Shown piece by piece: positions 44,791 through 56,449 of a stretch of 64,000 nucleotides of DNA. A program made the translations under genes and the position numbers. Positions within the stretch are counted from its first letter, which is position 1. Each line of letters begins with the position of its first letter. The stretch is from Hyphomicrobium sp. ghe19 (GTDB lineage Bacteria; Pseudomonadota; Alphaproteobacteria; Rhizobiales; Hyphomicrobiaceae), in assembly GCF_902712875.1 (NCBI RefSeq), contig NZ_LR743509.1, forward strand, positions 186,001 to 250,000, given 5' to 3'. The notes beneath the pieces were generated by a model. The model did no database searches. It was not told the origin of the DNA and worked only from the letters and a program-made list of their open reading frames with translations.

Positions 44791-45803
44791 AGAGCAAGCA
44801 ACGGTTCTGGTGGCGGGCTGCACACGATGCGCCAACGCCTGAACCGGATGCTGCTCGCTGGACCGAACAAACCAGCAGGACCGGTGGGGCACGGGGCCTC
44901 GCGACGCGCGGTCGAAGCGCGACAAGCACGGCAGTCAAGCGCTCGCCTTTGGATCTGCAAATTCCACGCGGAGAACGCCGCCGCTTTCGCGGTGCGCGAC
45001 GCAACCCGCGCTGGATGAAGCCGGTGCCGATCGCCGCCGCTGCGCTCATTGCCGTCTGCGCGAGCGCGTTCGCCTTGTCGTTCGGCAAACTCGCGGCGAT
45101 CGACTTTGCCGCGAAAACCAACGACGTGATGATTGCCGCCGGATTTGGAATCGATCAGGTGAACGTTTCCGGCCAGCGTTACACGTTGGATTCCGACGTG
45201 TTCGACGCGCTCGATTTGCCGAATGTGAAGACATTCGCGGCCTTCAATTCCGATGCTGCGCTGAAACGCATCGAGCGTATTTCCTGGGTCGATACGGCGC
45301 AAATTACGCGCGTCTATCCGGGGACTCTCGACGTCGTCATTCGCGAGCGGACGCCCGCGTTCATGTGGCAACGGGGAGAAACGAACGTTCTCGTCGATGC
45401 GACGGGCCGCACGCTTGGGCCTGTCCCTCGCGCGAACAGTTGGAACTTGCCGCGCGTCGTCGGCGAAGGTGCCGACACCGAGGCCATTCTGATGCTCTCG
45501 GCATTGCGGCAATACCCGCAGATCGAACGCCAGTACGCCTATGGCGAACGCATCGCCGAGCGGCGCTGGCGGATCGTACTCAAGAATGGAACGGCGCTGG
45601 AACTTGGCGCCGATCGTGAGATCGAAGGTTTCCAAGAAGTCGCGGCCACGCGAGAGGCTGCGGCTACGCTCAAGGGAGCACCGATGGTTGTCGATGTTCG
45701 CACACCCGGCCGGATCGCGATCCGGCCTCTAACCGGCAATTCCGCGCGGACGGCTTCGAACGCCGGCGCGCGGACTATCTCTCTCGCTTCAGAACGGCCC
45801 TAA
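44757..45803 (+). CDS. ftsQ: Cell division protein FtsQ
   Basis: A bitopic divisome scaffold of 348 residues with an unusually long basic cytoplasmic tail (about 1-87), a membrane helix at about 88-108, a POTRA domain (beginning IDQVNVSGQRYT) and the FtsQ domain (WQRGETNVLVDATGR and downstream). It links early and late division proteins by binding FtsBL. The tail is rich in Arg and low in sequence conservation. The ATG at 44757 overlaps ddl by 34 bases; a TTG at 44778 preceded by GAGGA is an alternative start. Confidence 0.92.
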   Translation: MDGRGRELQQVESKQRFWWRAAHDAPTPEPDAARWTEQTSRTGGARGLATRGRSATSTAVKRSPLDLQIPRGERRRFRGARRNPRWMKPVPIAAAALIAVCASAFALSFGKLAAIDFAAKTNDVMIAAGFGIDQVNVSGQRYTLDSDVFDALDLPNVKTFAAFNSDAALKRIERISWVDTAQITRVYPGTLDVVIRERTPAFMWQRGETNVLVDATGRTLGPVPRANSWNLPRVVGEGADTEAILMLSALRQYPQIERQYAYGERIAERRWRIVLKNGTALELGADREIEGFQEVAATREAAATLKGAPMVVDVRTPGRIAIRPLTGNSARTASNAGARTISLASERP

Positions 45804-45814
45804 CGGAGATATTT

Positions 45815-47071
45815 GTGGCGGATCGGCGCAATTACCGGACCTTCGGGCTTCTCGACATCGGCACCAGCAAGACTGTTGCGGCGGTCGTCGTGGCTGAATA
45901 CATCGCTGGTGCTGCGAGCCCTTCGCTGCGGCTGGCGGGGCTTGGCCTGCAGCGTTCGAAGGGCATCAAAGCCGGGGTTTTGACGGATCTCGACGAGGCG
46001 GAATCGGTCGTTCGCGGTGTCATCGGTCAAGCGGAACGCGCGGCCGGGATTTCGGTCGGCGGCTTTACGCTGTCGGTCGCGGCCGGGCGGCTTTCATCGG
46101 TCCATTGCACGGCTCGGACGGACGTCGAAACCGGAAGCGTGACGCAAGACGATCTGGCCCGGCTCATGGCTGCGGGGGAAAGTTACGCCGAACGTAACGG
46201 ACGGACGCTGATACATCTCAATCGTCTCGGCTATGAGGTCGACGGCGCAGGCGGCGTGCGCGACCCGCTGGGCTTATCGGCGCGCCGGCTATCAGCGGGG
46301 CTGCACGCCGTCACGGCCGACGAAGCGCCGTTGCGCAACCTGCTCGTTCTGATCGACAGATGCTATGCGAGCTGTGACGGTCTGGTTGCCGCTCCTTATG
46401 CGAGCGCCCTTGCCGCAACGACCGCCGAGGAGCGGCAGTTCGGTGTTACATGCATCGATTTCGGGGCGGGAACGACGTCCATTGCGCTTTTCGCCGACGG
46501 CGCCTTCACCGGAACAGACGTCATTCCGGTCGGAAGCCAGCACATCACCTACGACATCGCAAAGGCGTTGCAGACGCCACTTGCGGAAGCCGAGCGAATC
46601 AAAACGCTTTATGGCACACTTCTCAATGCCCAGTCCGACGAGCACGAGTCGTTTTCCTATCCCATCGCCGGAGAAGAAGACGATGCGAGCTACGAAACGA
46701 GCAGAGCGCGGCTCGCGGATATCATCCGGCCGCGCGTGCAACAGATCATGGGGCTTGTGCGCGAGCGTTTGGTATCCAACGCGGCGAGCCGCTACGCGGG
46801 AGACAAGGTTGTTCTGACGGGCGGAGCCAGCCAACTTCTGGGATTGCCGGAACTCGTCGCCCACGAGTTCGGCAGGACTGTACGTGTTGGACGGCCATCG
46901 GATCTTCCCGGTCTCAACGCAAGCCTCGCGGGACCGCAGCTTGCTACGCTGTCGGGGCTGGCGATGATTGCGGCGCGCGGCGACGGCGAACATAGCGTGG
47001 CTCGGGGCCGGAAGACGGTGACGCAAGGGTATCTCGGCCGTGTCGGTACATGGCTCAAGGGCGGGTTTTGA
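45815..47071 (+). CDS. ftsA: Cell division protein FtsA
   Basis: An actin-like ATPase of 418 residues that tethers FtsZ filaments to the membrane. Motifs are GLLDIGTSKTVAAVV (phosphate 1), CIDFGAGTTSIALF (phosphate 2) and LTGGASQLLGL (adenosine). The C terminus, ending VGTWLKGGF, is the expected membrane-binding amphipathic helix. The start is GTG at 45815, supported by GGAG six bases upstream. Confidence 0.95.
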   Translation: MADRRNYRTFGLLDIGTSKTVAAVVVAEYIAGAASPSLRLAGLGLQRSKGIKAGVLTDLDEAESVVRGVIGQAERAAGISVGGFTLSVAAGRLSSVHCTARTDVETGSVTQDDLARLMAAGESYAERNGRTLIHLNRLGYEVDGAGGVRDPLGLSARRLSAGLHAVTADEAPLRNLLVLIDRCYASCDGLVAAPYASALAATTAEERQFGVTCIDFGAGTTSIALFADGAFTGTDVIPVGSQHITYDIAKALQTPLAEAERIKTLYGTLLNAQSDEHESFSYPIAGEEDDASYETSRARLADIIRPRVQQIMGLVRERLVSNAASRYAGDKVVLTGGASQLLGLPELVAHEFGRTVRVGRPSDLPGLNASLAGPQLATLSGLAMIAARGDGEHSVARGRKTVTQGYLGRVGTWLKGGF

Positions 47072-47165
47072 ACGTGTCGCATAGAGGGCTGCAATCGTCG
47101 ACGAACTGGGCGCGGGGGCTCATCGAAATCGTGCGAAGCGGCGAACTATCAAAGTCGGGGAAGCT

Positions 47166-48749
47166 ATGAGCATCAAGCTGCAATTGCCGAAACTGGTCGA
47201 CGCCAAGCCGCGGATCACCGTGATCGGCGTCGGCGGCGCGGGGTGCAATGCCGTCAACAATATGATCGCAGCCGGATTGCAAGGCGTACAATTCGTGGTC
47301 GCGAACACGGACGCGCAATCACTCGAAGCATCGAGCGCCGAGCACCGCATCCAGCTCGGCGTCAATTTGACGGAAGGCCTTGGCGCCGGCGCGCGGCCGG
47401 AGATCGGCGAAGCGGCGGCTGAAGAGGCGCTCGAAGAACTTCGCACGCACATCGCCGGCGCGCATATGGTGTTCATCGCCGCCGGTATGGGCGGCGGCAC
47501 GGGAACCGGCGCTGCCGCCGTCATCGCGCGAATCGCGCGCGAACTCGGCGCGCTCACGGTCGGCGTCGTTTGTAAGCCGTTTCAGTTCGAGGGTGCGCGG
47601 CGCATGCGCATCGCGGAGGCGGGCGTGCAGAGCCTTCGCCATCTCGTCGATACGCTCATCGTCATTCCGAACCAGAACCTGTTCCGCATCGCCAACGAGC
47701 GCACGACATTCGCTGAAGCCTTCGTGCTTGCCGATCAGGTGCTTTATTCGGGCGTCGCGTGCATCGTCGAGCTGGTGCTGAAGGAAGGCCTCATCAATCT
47801 CGATTTCGCCGACGTCAGAACCGTCATGAGCGGCATGGGCACGGCCATGATGGGCACCGGCGAAGCGACCGGCGAACGGCGCGCGGTTCTCGCTGCGGAG
47901 GAGGCGATCGCCAATCCGCTGCTCGATGACGTGACGCTTCGCGGCGCGAAGGGTCTGCTGCTGTCGATTTCAGGCGGCCGCGAGATGACGCTCTACGAGG
48001 TCGACGAGGCGGCGAGCCGAATTCGGCAGGAAGTCGATCCCGATGCGAACATCATCGTCGGCGCGACCTTCGAAGAGCAACTCGGCGACCGCTTACGGGT
48101 ATCGATCGTTGCCTCCGGCATGAACCGGGCGGCCGAATCGATCGTCGGCCAGCAGGGCGGAATCCGCGCGATTGCAGGTTCGCCGGCTACGCAGCCGGCT
48201 GCAGCGCCCCTCGCGCCGCAGTATCAGGCGCCGCAGTATCAGGCTCCACAGCATCAGGTTCAGCAACAACGGCCCGCGCCGCATCAGCATAGCCAAGCTC
48301 AGCCGGTTCCGCCGCCGCCAGGCGATTTGCAGCGGCGTCTGGCAGAGGCTCTGCAACCTTCTAATGGTCAGGAGGGGCAGAATATTTCCCGATCTGTCCA
48401 CAGCGAACCCGCACGACAGAATCGTGACAGTTGGATTGCCCCCGGAAACGTTATGATCGAGGACGGGCTGGAGAATTTTCCTCCCCTCTCAGGCAACGCA
48501 TTGTTACGTACGCCGCCGCTCCCTGCGGGGTCTCCGGCCCAACATTACGACTCCCGATTCGAGCCGCAGCCACCTGCCGAAATTCATCGCGGATCGCGTC
48601 GTCTGCCAGCCATCGAAGAATTTCCTCCGCAGGCGCAGAAAGAATGGAACGCCCACCATGGATCGGGTTCCCGATCGGGTGCGAGAGATGCAGAAGAGTC
48701 AAGAAAACCGGGCCTTCTTGAACGTTTCGCGGGCAGAGGAAGAAAATAG
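47166..48749 (+). CDS. ftsZ: Cell division protein FtsZ
   Basis: The tubulin-like GTPase that forms the division ring. The 527-residue protein has the GTPase domain in the first 320 residues, with [13 protein letters not shown], the signature [11 protein letters not shown] and VCKPFQFEG, then a Gln/Pro-rich linker with [13 protein letters not shown] short repeats. Near the end are [17 protein letters not shown] and [14 protein letters not shown], like the penultimate segments of rhizobial FtsZ, but the terminal LEIPAFLRRQ-type peptide that binds FtsA and other partners is not present in this or an adjacent frame. GGGGAAG lies just before the ATG. It is the last dcw gene, followed by a 375-base gap. 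Confidence 0.95.
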   Translation: MSIKLQLPKLVDAKPRITVIGVGGAGCNAVNNMIAAGLQGVQFVVANTDAQSLEASSAEHRIQLGVNLTEGLGAGARPEIGEAAAEEALEELRTHIAGAHMVFIAAGMGGGTGTGAAAVIARIARELGALTVGVVCKPFQFEGARRMRIAEAGVQSLRHLVDTLIVIPNQNLFRIANERTTFAEAFVLADQVLYSGVACIVELVLKEGLINLDFADVRTVMSGMGTAMMGTGEATGERRAVLAAEEAIANPLLDDVTLRGAKGLLLSISGGREMTLYEVDEAASRIRQEVDPDANIIVGATFEEQLGDRLRVSIVASGMNRAAESIVGQQGGIRAIAGSPATQPAAAPLAPQYQAPQYQAPQHQVQQQRPAPHQHSQAQPVPPPPGDLQRRLAEALQPSNGQEGQNISRSVHSEPARQNRDSWIAPGNVMIEDGLENFPPLSGNALLRTPPLPAGSPAQHYDSRFEPQPPAEIHRGSRRLPAIEEFPPQAQKEWNAHHGSGSRSGARDAEESRKPGLLERFAGRGRK

Positions 48750-49124
48750 CGCGCGAGCCTGAAAATTGTTTCGAATGCGGAATGCTTTCGATTTTAAATC
48801 GTGAAAAAAGCGTGGCGAGAGCAGGCGATTTTTGAGGCGGAAAACGCGGAGAAAATGGGGCTGCATCAAGACCGCGTCGGCGTCAAGCATGGTTGCCAAA
48901 CCGTAACACAGTGTAAGAAAGCGTGATTTGTCGGTGTTTGGCGAAGCAGTTAGCTTTTGGACATCGACCACTTGTGATGCGCCTTTGATCAGAGCTGACA
49001 CGGCCCGAAATAAGGCTGGCTCGCTCTGAACTTTAAGGGGATCGTCCAAACGGGGTCAGGGGGTTGGTAGGCCGCATAATGCTGGGGAGCAGCGGCCCGC
49101 CAAAAGAATGAGGGACGGCGCTGT
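48750..49124 (+). promoter_or_regulatory. ftsZ-lpxC intergenic region
   Basis: A 375-base gap that should contain the lpxC promoter. It has an AT-rich palindrome CGATTTTAAATCG near 48790 followed by a run of A bases, which may be a weak terminator or a regulatory site, and a GAGGGACGG ribosome binding site before lpxC. A 116-codon minus-strand frame in this gap is not supported. Confidence 0.5.
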
Positions 49125-50066
49125 ATGTCGAATCGATTCATCGGTGCGCGGCAAACCACGCTTGCCCGCGAGATCCAGTTGACAGGCACGGGGGTGCACA
49201 GCGGAGCTCCGGTATCACTCACACTGCATCCAGCAGAGGCTGATACTGGGCTCCGCTTTCTCGTTACGAAACGAGGAAAAGTCATTTCGGAAATCGCGGC
49301 GCACGTAGCTAACGTCAAAAATCTTACACTCTGTACCGTCATCGGCGACGGCGCCGGAACAACGGTCGGAACAGTCGAACATCTTCTCGCCGCTCTTCGC
49401 GGCCTTTCAATCGACAACCTCTACATCGAGATCGACAGCAAAGAAGTTCCGATCATGGACGGCAGCTCGGCGGTATTCGTCGACGCCATTGATCGGGTCG
49501 GCATTCGCGAGCTTTCCGAGCCGCGCAAATACATCAAGGTTCTGAAGCCGGTTCGCGTCGAGGAAAACGGCTGCTGGGGCACGCTCGAACCACATGCCGG
49601 CTTCCGCATGGACGTCGAGATCGACTTCTCGTCCCCCATCATCGGCAATCAGCGGCTCCAGTACGAAATGAGCCCTGGCGTGTTCCGCCACGAGATTTCC
49701 CGCGCCCGCACCTTCGGGTTCATGAGCGACGTCGAGAAGCTGTGGAAGGCCGGTCTGGCGCTCGGCGCCGATCTGACGAACACGGTGGCAATCGGCGAAG
49801 ACAAGATCATGAACAAGGAAGGGCTCCGCTATCCGCAGGAGTTCGTCCGCCACAAGATGCTCGACGCCGTTGGTGATCTCGCGCTTGCCGGCATGCCGCT
49901 GCTCGGCGCTTATCGTTCTTACAGAGGCGGCCATCGCCTGAATTCGATGGTTCTTCAGGCCCTGTTCGCTGACGCTTCCAATTGGGAAATCGCGCTGGCG
50001 CCTCGTGCTCGTGCTACCCGGTCGCCGGTCCATCTGCTTCCGCAGACTGTCGTGGCAGCGGAATAA
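49125..50066 (+). CDS. lpxC: UDP-3-O-acyl-N-acetylglucosamine deacetylase LpxC
   Basis: The zinc enzyme that commits carbon to lipid A. The 313 residues have TVEHLLAALRGLSIDN with a zinc-binding His, ISRARTFGF, the HKMLDAVGDLAL segment with zinc His and Asp, and GAYRSYRGGHRLN with the catalytic His. Length and motifs are standard. It has GAGGGA before the ATG and is followed by two successive hairpins, so it is probably its own transcript. Confidence 0.96.
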   Translation: MSNRFIGARQTTLAREIQLTGTGVHSGAPVSLTLHPAEADTGLRFLVTKRGKVISEIAAHVANVKNLTLCTVIGDGAGTTVGTVEHLLAALRGLSIDNLYIEIDSKEVPIMDGSSAVFVDAIDRVGIRELSEPRKYIKVLKPVRVEENGCWGTLEPHAGFRMDVEIDFSSPIIGNQRLQYEMSPGVFRHEISRARTFGFMSDVEKLWKAGLALGADLTNTVAIGEDKIMNKEGLRYPQEFVRHKMLDAVGDLALAGMPLLGAYRSYRGGHRLNSMVLQALFADASNWEIALAPRARATRSPVHLLPQTVVAAE

Positions 50067-50084
50067 GCCAGCGGCGCTTATTCC
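50060..50084 (+). terminator. Hairpin over the lpxC stop codon
   Basis: GGAATAAGC and GCTTATTCC form a perfect nine-pair stem around a seven-base loop; the lpxC TAA lies in the left arm. No T run follows, so termination may depend on the next hairpin. Confidence 0.55.
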
Positions 50085-50094
50085 ATGCTTAAAT

Positions 50095-50119
50095 TGGCGC
50101 CCGGCCTGGGCGCCATTCT
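50095..50119 (+). terminator. Probable intrinsic terminator after lpxC
   Basis: TGGCGCCC and GGGCGCCA form a perfect eight-pair stem around GGCCT, followed by TTCTCTT. It lies 11 bases after the first hairpin. Confidence 0.65.
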
Positions 50120-50302
50120 CTTCCGCGGCAGCCCGGAATGCACCACATTCTGGTTTTAGCCTCGCGAGAAGAGCCGTTGGCGGGGATATGCTGACGATTC
50201 ATCTTTCGGGGCGAGCTTCGGGGTGCTATCCGCATGCAGTCGTCGTCAGAGTTTGGCCGGCGTTGACAACAACGTCAGCCAGTGTGGGAAGCAACGCGGC
50301 GC

Positions 50303-51172
50303 ATGATGAGAACGACGCGAGAAATCACAAGAGTTCTGAGGGCTGCGTCGATCGTGGCTGCTCTAGCCGTCGCCGGCTGCTCAGGCAACAAGCTCGATAC
50401 CTCGGCTCTCAATCCCGATCCGCCCAGCAAAATGTTTGCTGACGCCGACGCGATGATGGCCAAGGGCAATTTCGACGACGCCGCACAGAAATTCGAATCC
50501 GTCGATCGCGAGCATCCGTACTCGCAAGAGGCTCGCCGCTCCATCGTCATGGCCGCTTATGCCTACTATCGTGCGGGCAAGACGCCTGAGGCGATTGCCT
50601 CGGCCGAGCGTTACGTGACCATGCATCCGGGCACGAAGGAAGCGCCGTTGGCGCACCACATCATCGCCTCTGCCTACTTCGATGATTTGAAGACCGCCAA
50701 CCGCGATCAGACGCCGGCTCGAAAGGCGCTCGAACAGTTCAAAATATTGAAGAGCCGGTATCCCGAAAGCGAGTATGCGCGCGATGCCGACAACAAGATT
50801 CGCATCTGCCAGGACAACCTTGCTGCGAACGAGATGGAAGTCGGCCGGTACTATCTCGACAAGCACAACTACGTGGGCGCGATAAACCGTTTCAAGACGG
50901 TGGTGAGCGATTACCAGACGACGGCGCATGTCGAAGAGGCGCTGGCGCGATTGGTCGAGAGCTATATGGCGCTGGGCATCACCAAGGAAGCACAGAACGC
51001 GGCGGCTGTGCTTGGCCACAACTATCCGGACAGCAAGTGGTACAAGGATTCCTACGCGCTGCTCCAATCCGACGGTTTGGCTCCGCGCGAGGATGGCGGA
51101 TCGTGGCTCTCCAAGGCATGGAACTCCGTGCCCAAGCTCAGCGTACCTAAAATGAGCTTCGGGAGCGGCTGA
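50303..51172 (+). CDS. bamD: Outer membrane assembly lipoprotein BamD
   Basis: A lipoprotein of the BAM complex (also ComL), needed for inserting beta-barrel proteins. From the ATG at 50303 it has 289 residues with a signal ending LAVAGC, Cys26 being the lipidation site. Five TPR-like repeats follow, with ADAMMAKGNFDDAAQKFESV, AYAYYRAGKTPEAIASAERY and VGRYYLDKHNYVGAINRFKT. A GTG at 50282 would add seven residues and an ATG at 50306 is also possible. A strong terminator follows. Confidence 0.93.
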   Translation: MMRTTREITRVLRAASIVAALAVAGCSGNKLDTSALNPDPPSKMFADADAMMAKGNFDDAAQKFESVDREHPYSQEARRSIVMAAYAYYRAGKTPEAIASAERYVTMHPGTKEAPLAHHIIASAYFDDLKTANRDQTPARKALEQFKILKSRYPESEYARDADNKIRICQDNLAANEMEVGRYYLDKHNYVGAINRFKTVVSDYQTTAHVEEALARLVESYMALGITKEAQNAAAVLGHNYPDSKWYKDSYALLQSDGLAPREDGGSWLSKAWNSVPKLSVPKMSFGSG

Positions 51173-51214
51173 TTTGCCGGTTTCCGTCTGAAAATAGCCT
51201 CGTGCTAGATTTGA

Positions 51215-51245
51215 AGCGCGGCCGGAGATCCTGCCGCGCTTTTTG
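51215..51245 (+). terminator. Intrinsic terminator after bamD
   Basis: AGCGCGGC and GCCGCGCT form a perfect eight-pair stem around a ten-base loop, directly followed by TTTTTG (including the last stem T). It separates bamD from ligA. Confidence 0.85.
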
Positions 51246-51260
51246 CTTTGCTTCCCGTGA

Positions 51261-53414
<2,154 letters not shown>

Positions 53415-53439
53415 TCTGCGTTGATCGCGCGAATTCCGA

Positions 53440-53619
53440 TCAGGTTGACGTGAGCGAAATGAAAATTTCGCCGTTGCGGATCGTCACCTCGACGGCTTCG
53501 TTGCCGTCGATGGCCTGTGCAAGAAGGGTGACGATATTTTCGGGCCGCGTCAGGTCGACTAGCGTTTTCAGCGGCTCTGGAAAATGCGGTGCGGCGCTCA
53601 GTTCGTTGATCGAAAACAT
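53440..53619 (-). CDS. 59-residue protein of unknown function
   Basis: A small minus-strand frame starting at the ATG at 53619, with GGGAGA about seven bases upstream, a good ribosome binding site. The product begins MFSINELSAAPHFPEPL and ends EIFISLTST; it has no membrane segment, cysteine or recognisable motif, and is mildly acidic. It lies 90 bases downstream of pepP on the same strand and converges with ligA. The good start and sensible composition support it, but homology cannot be tested here. Confidence 0.5.
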   Translation of the reverse strand: MFSINELSAAPHFPEPLKTLVDLTRPENIVTLLAQAIDGNEAVEVTIRNGEIFISLTST

Positions 53620-53709
53620 CGGTACTCTCCCTCATGCTCATGCGAGGGAGAGATCTATCGGAAAGCGGCTTGTTCAGCTGTCACGGATGATACAGGCGAA
53701 GCTCGCGAA

Positions 53710-55521
53710 CTACACCGGCTGCGTCGCCTGCTTCAGCCAATTGCGCGCGGAGGGATCGAGGCCCGGCGCAAGCGTGTCGAAGACATGCTTATGATAGTCG
53801 TTGAGCCAATCGCGCTCGCTCGTATCCAGCATTTTGGAATCGATCAGCCGGCGATCGATGGGCGCGAGGGTCAGCGTTTCGAAAGCCATCATCTCGCGAT
53901 CGCCGTCCTCGACGGGTTCGGGCAGCGTGACCAGCACGACATTCTCGATGCGAATGCCGTATTCGCCCACTTTGTAATAGCCGGGCTCGTTCGAGATCAG
54001 CATCCCGGCGTGAAGCGGCGCCATTCCCGCGCGCGATATGGACTGCGGTCCCTCGTGCACGGAAAGATAACTGCCGATACCGTGTCCTGTCCCGTGATCG
54101 AAATCGGCGCCGATCTGCCATAGCGCGCGGCGGGCGAAGGGATCGAGATCGATGCCGCGCGTGCCTTTGGGGAACATCGCGGTCGCGACAGCGATATGAC
54201 CCTTCAGAACGGCCGTGAAATGGCGCTTCATGTCTTCGCTCGGCTCGCCGATCGCGACTGTGCGCGTGATGTCGGTCGTGCCGTCGGGATACTGTCCGCC
54301 GCTGTCGATCAGGAAGAGTTCGCCCGGCCGCATCCGGCGATTGGTGTCTTCGGTGACGCGATAGTGGACGATGGCGCCGTTGGGGCCGGAGCCCGATATT
54401 GTCGGAAAACTCACGTCGCGCAGCATGTTCGTGTCGCGGCGAAATTCTTCGAGCTTTTGGACAGCCGTGATCTCGTCCAGCGTTCCATCCGCGGCCCAAT
54501 CATCAAGCCACGCGAGGAAGCGAACGACGGCGTGGCCATCGCGGACGTGCGCGGCACGCGCGCCGATGACTTCCGCGTCGGTCTTGATCGCTTTCGGAAC
54601 GATGCAAGGGTCTTGTCCGCGAGAGATCAGCTTCGATCCGAGCTGCGCTTCGAACCAATAGGCTGCCGTCTCGGTATCGAGACGCACGCGCTTGCCTTTC
54701 GCCTTGAGTTCTTTCAGGCGTGCGGGGAGCATCGCCGGGGAAAGAAGCTTGGCAACAGGCGCAACGGCGGCGCGGGCTTCGGGATCGAAGCGGTCGGGGT
54801 CAATGAACAGTTCGGCTTTGCCGCTCGCCGGTACGATTGCGAAGGCAAGCACGACCGGATTATGCGCAACATCGCTGCCGCGAATGTTGAACAGCCAGCA
54901 GATCGAATCCGGCAGCGTAAGAATGACGGCGCTTTGACCTTCATCCTTGAGGCGCGCCTGCAGCTCGGCGATCTTATCGGCGGGGGTCCTGCCGGCAAAG
55001 GCGATCGGTTGCGCGATCACGGGGTTTTGCGGCGGCGCCGGGCGCGCTTTGCCCCAGATCACATCGATCGGATTTTTCGCGAGCGCTTTGAGCTTCACGC
55101 CCTTCGGGGCGAGCGCCTTTTGCAGCCGTTCAATTTCGCCGGCCGTATGGTTCCATGGGTCGAAGCCGATGACCTGGGACTTTCCCAAATGCCCAATGAG
55201 CCATTCCGAAAGCTTATTTCTCGGGAGCAGAGAAACTTCGAAAACCTTGGTGTCGGTTTCGGCGCCCGCTTGCACCGTGTAGCGGCCGTCGATCATGAGG
55301 ACGGCGGATCGCTTCGTGACGACGGCGATGCCGGCCGAGCCTGAAAATCCCGTCAGCCACTTCAGGCGCTCGGCGGATGCTGGCACATATTCGCCCTGAT
55401 GCTTGTCGGCGCGCGGAATGAGAACGGCGTCGATCTTCGCTTGTGCCATCCACGAGCGAAGCGCCTTCACGCGTTCGGCGACGCGCTCGGGTTCGGATTG
55501 GGATTGAAATGTCTGCAGCAT
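53710..55521 (-). CDS. pepP: Xaa-Pro aminopeptidase (aminopeptidase P, M24B)
   Basis: A 603-residue cytoplasmic metallopeptidase of the three-domain aminopeptidase P type that removes N-terminal residues preceding proline. Two creatinase-like domains precede the pita-bread fold, whose dimetal ligands are visible in LIDSGGQYPDGTTDITRT (two Asp), HGTGHGIGSYLSVHEGP (His), SNEPGYY (Glu) and IRIENVVLV (Glu). A C-terminal M24-C extension completes the family pattern. It follows prmA by 44 bases on the same strand. Confidence 0.93.
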   Translation of the reverse strand: MLQTFQSQSEPERVAERVKALRSWMAQAKIDAVLIPRADKHQGEYVPASAERLKWLTGFSGSAGIAVVTKRSAVLMIDGRYTVQAGAETDTKVFEVSLLPRNKLSEWLIGHLGKSQVIGFDPWNHTAGEIERLQKALAPKGVKLKALAKNPIDVIWGKARPAPPQNPVIAQPIAFAGRTPADKIAELQARLKDEGQSAVILTLPDSICWLFNIRGSDVAHNPVVLAFAIVPASGKAELFIDPDRFDPEARAAVAPVAKLLSPAMLPARLKELKAKGKRVRLDTETAAYWFEAQLGSKLISRGQDPCIVPKAIKTDAEVIGARAAHVRDGHAVVRFLAWLDDWAADGTLDEITAVQKLEEFRRDTNMLRDVSFPTISGSGPNGAIVHYRVTEDTNRRMRPGELFLIDSGGQYPDGTTDITRTVAIGEPSEDMKRHFTAVLKGHIAVATAMFPKGTRGIDLDPFARRALWQIGADFDHGTGHGIGSYLSVHEGPQSISRAGMAPLHAGMLISNEPGYYKVGEYGIRIENVVLVTLPEPVEDGDREMMAFETLTLAPIDRRLIDSKMLDTSERDWLNDYHKHVFDTLAPGLDPSARNWLKQATQPV

Positions 55522-55565
55522 GGGTCAGTTTCTAAGCGGCAGATTTCGAGCGGGCAATGACGATT

Positions 55566-56441
55566 TCAACGCCGCTCGAGCGTCAGCGTGGACCAACCCG
55601 TCAGGCGGTCGTGGCGGGCGAGCGAGAAGCCGTGAGCACGATAGGTGGCGATGACCTCGGGGGCCTGGGGAATGAGAATGCCCGACAGCACCAACGTCCC
55701 GCCGGGTACGACGGAGCGGGAGATCGAGGGCGCGAGACGGATCAGGGGGCCCGCGAGGATATTGGCGATGAAGAGGTCGAACGGCGCTCGGGTCCGGACT
55801 TTGGGATGCGCTAAGCCGTTTCCAACGACGAGGGCGATGCGGTTCGCGGCGCCGTTGAGCCGAACGTTCTCGGTCGCGACTTTTACCGATTGCGGGTCCA
55901 TGTCGGCGGCGATGATTTCGGCGTGCGGCAAGGCTTTCGATGCGGCGATTGCCAGTACCCCCGAGCCGCAGCCGAGATCGAAGACCCATTGAAACGTCCG
56001 TGAACGCGTCAACCGGTCAATTGCGAGAAGGCATCCGAGCGTCGTCGCGTGATGCGCGGTGCCGAAGGCTTCACCGGCGTCGATCAGGATCGCGTTCGGG
56101 CCGCCGGCTATGCGCCCCTTGTCGTGACTGCCGTGAATCGTGAAGCGCCCGGCGTGGACCGGCGGCAGCGCGGCTTGCGAAATCGCGACCCAGTTGAGGT
56201 CGGGGACGGTCTCGACGGTGAACGGCGGCAATGTCCCCTGGACGAGCGGTCCGAGTTCGGCCGCGAGGTCGCGGTCGCCGGCTTCGACGTCGAAGTAGGC
56301 TTCGAGACGCCACCGGTCGAGGCCGTCTTCAAAGACGGTCAATGCGTCGGGCGGCGGCTCTATCAGGTCTTGAAGCGCGTTGCCGGTCTCATAGGCCAGG
56401 GATCGGTCGCCAAACTGCGCCGCGAATTTTTTGAATGCCAT
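55566..56441 (-). CDS. prmA: Ribosomal protein L11 methyltransferase PrmA
   Basis: Trimethylates L11 in most bacteria. With the ATG at 56441 it has 291 residues, the family size, and opens MAFKKFAAQFGD. An N-terminal substrate-recognition domain precedes the SAM domain: FDLGCGSGVLAIAASK (motif I), ADMDPQSVKVATENVRLNG, and IANILAGPLIRLAP (motif IV). A longer frame from 56528 runs into the upstream gene and is not supported. The start lies eight bases after the DUF3754 stop, implying co-transcription. Confidence 0.9.
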   Translation of the reverse strand: MAFKKFAAQFGDRSLAYETGNALQDLIEPPPDALTVFEDGLDRWRLEAYFDVEAGDRDLAAELGPLVQGTLPPFTVETVPDLNWVAISQAALPPVHAGRFTIHGSHDKGRIAGGPNAILIDAGEAFGTAHHATTLGCLLAIDRLTRSRTFQWVFDLGCGSGVLAIAASKALPHAEIIAADMDPQSVKVATENVRLNGAANRIALVVGNGLAHPKVRTRAPFDLFIANILAGPLIRLAPSISRSVVPGGTLVLSGILIPQAPEVIATYRAHGFSLARHDRLTGWSTLTLERR

Positions 56442-56449
56442 TGGATGTT

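Noticed and set aside
48699..49049. 116-codon minus-strand frame between ftsZ and lpxC
   Set aside because: No ribosome binding site or recognisable motif, and it covers the likely lpxC promoter.
54196..55344. 382-codon plus-strand frame opposite pepP
   Set aside because: It lies wholly antisense to a gene with complete catalytic motifs and has an Arg/Asp-rich composition typical of shadows in GC-rich DNA.
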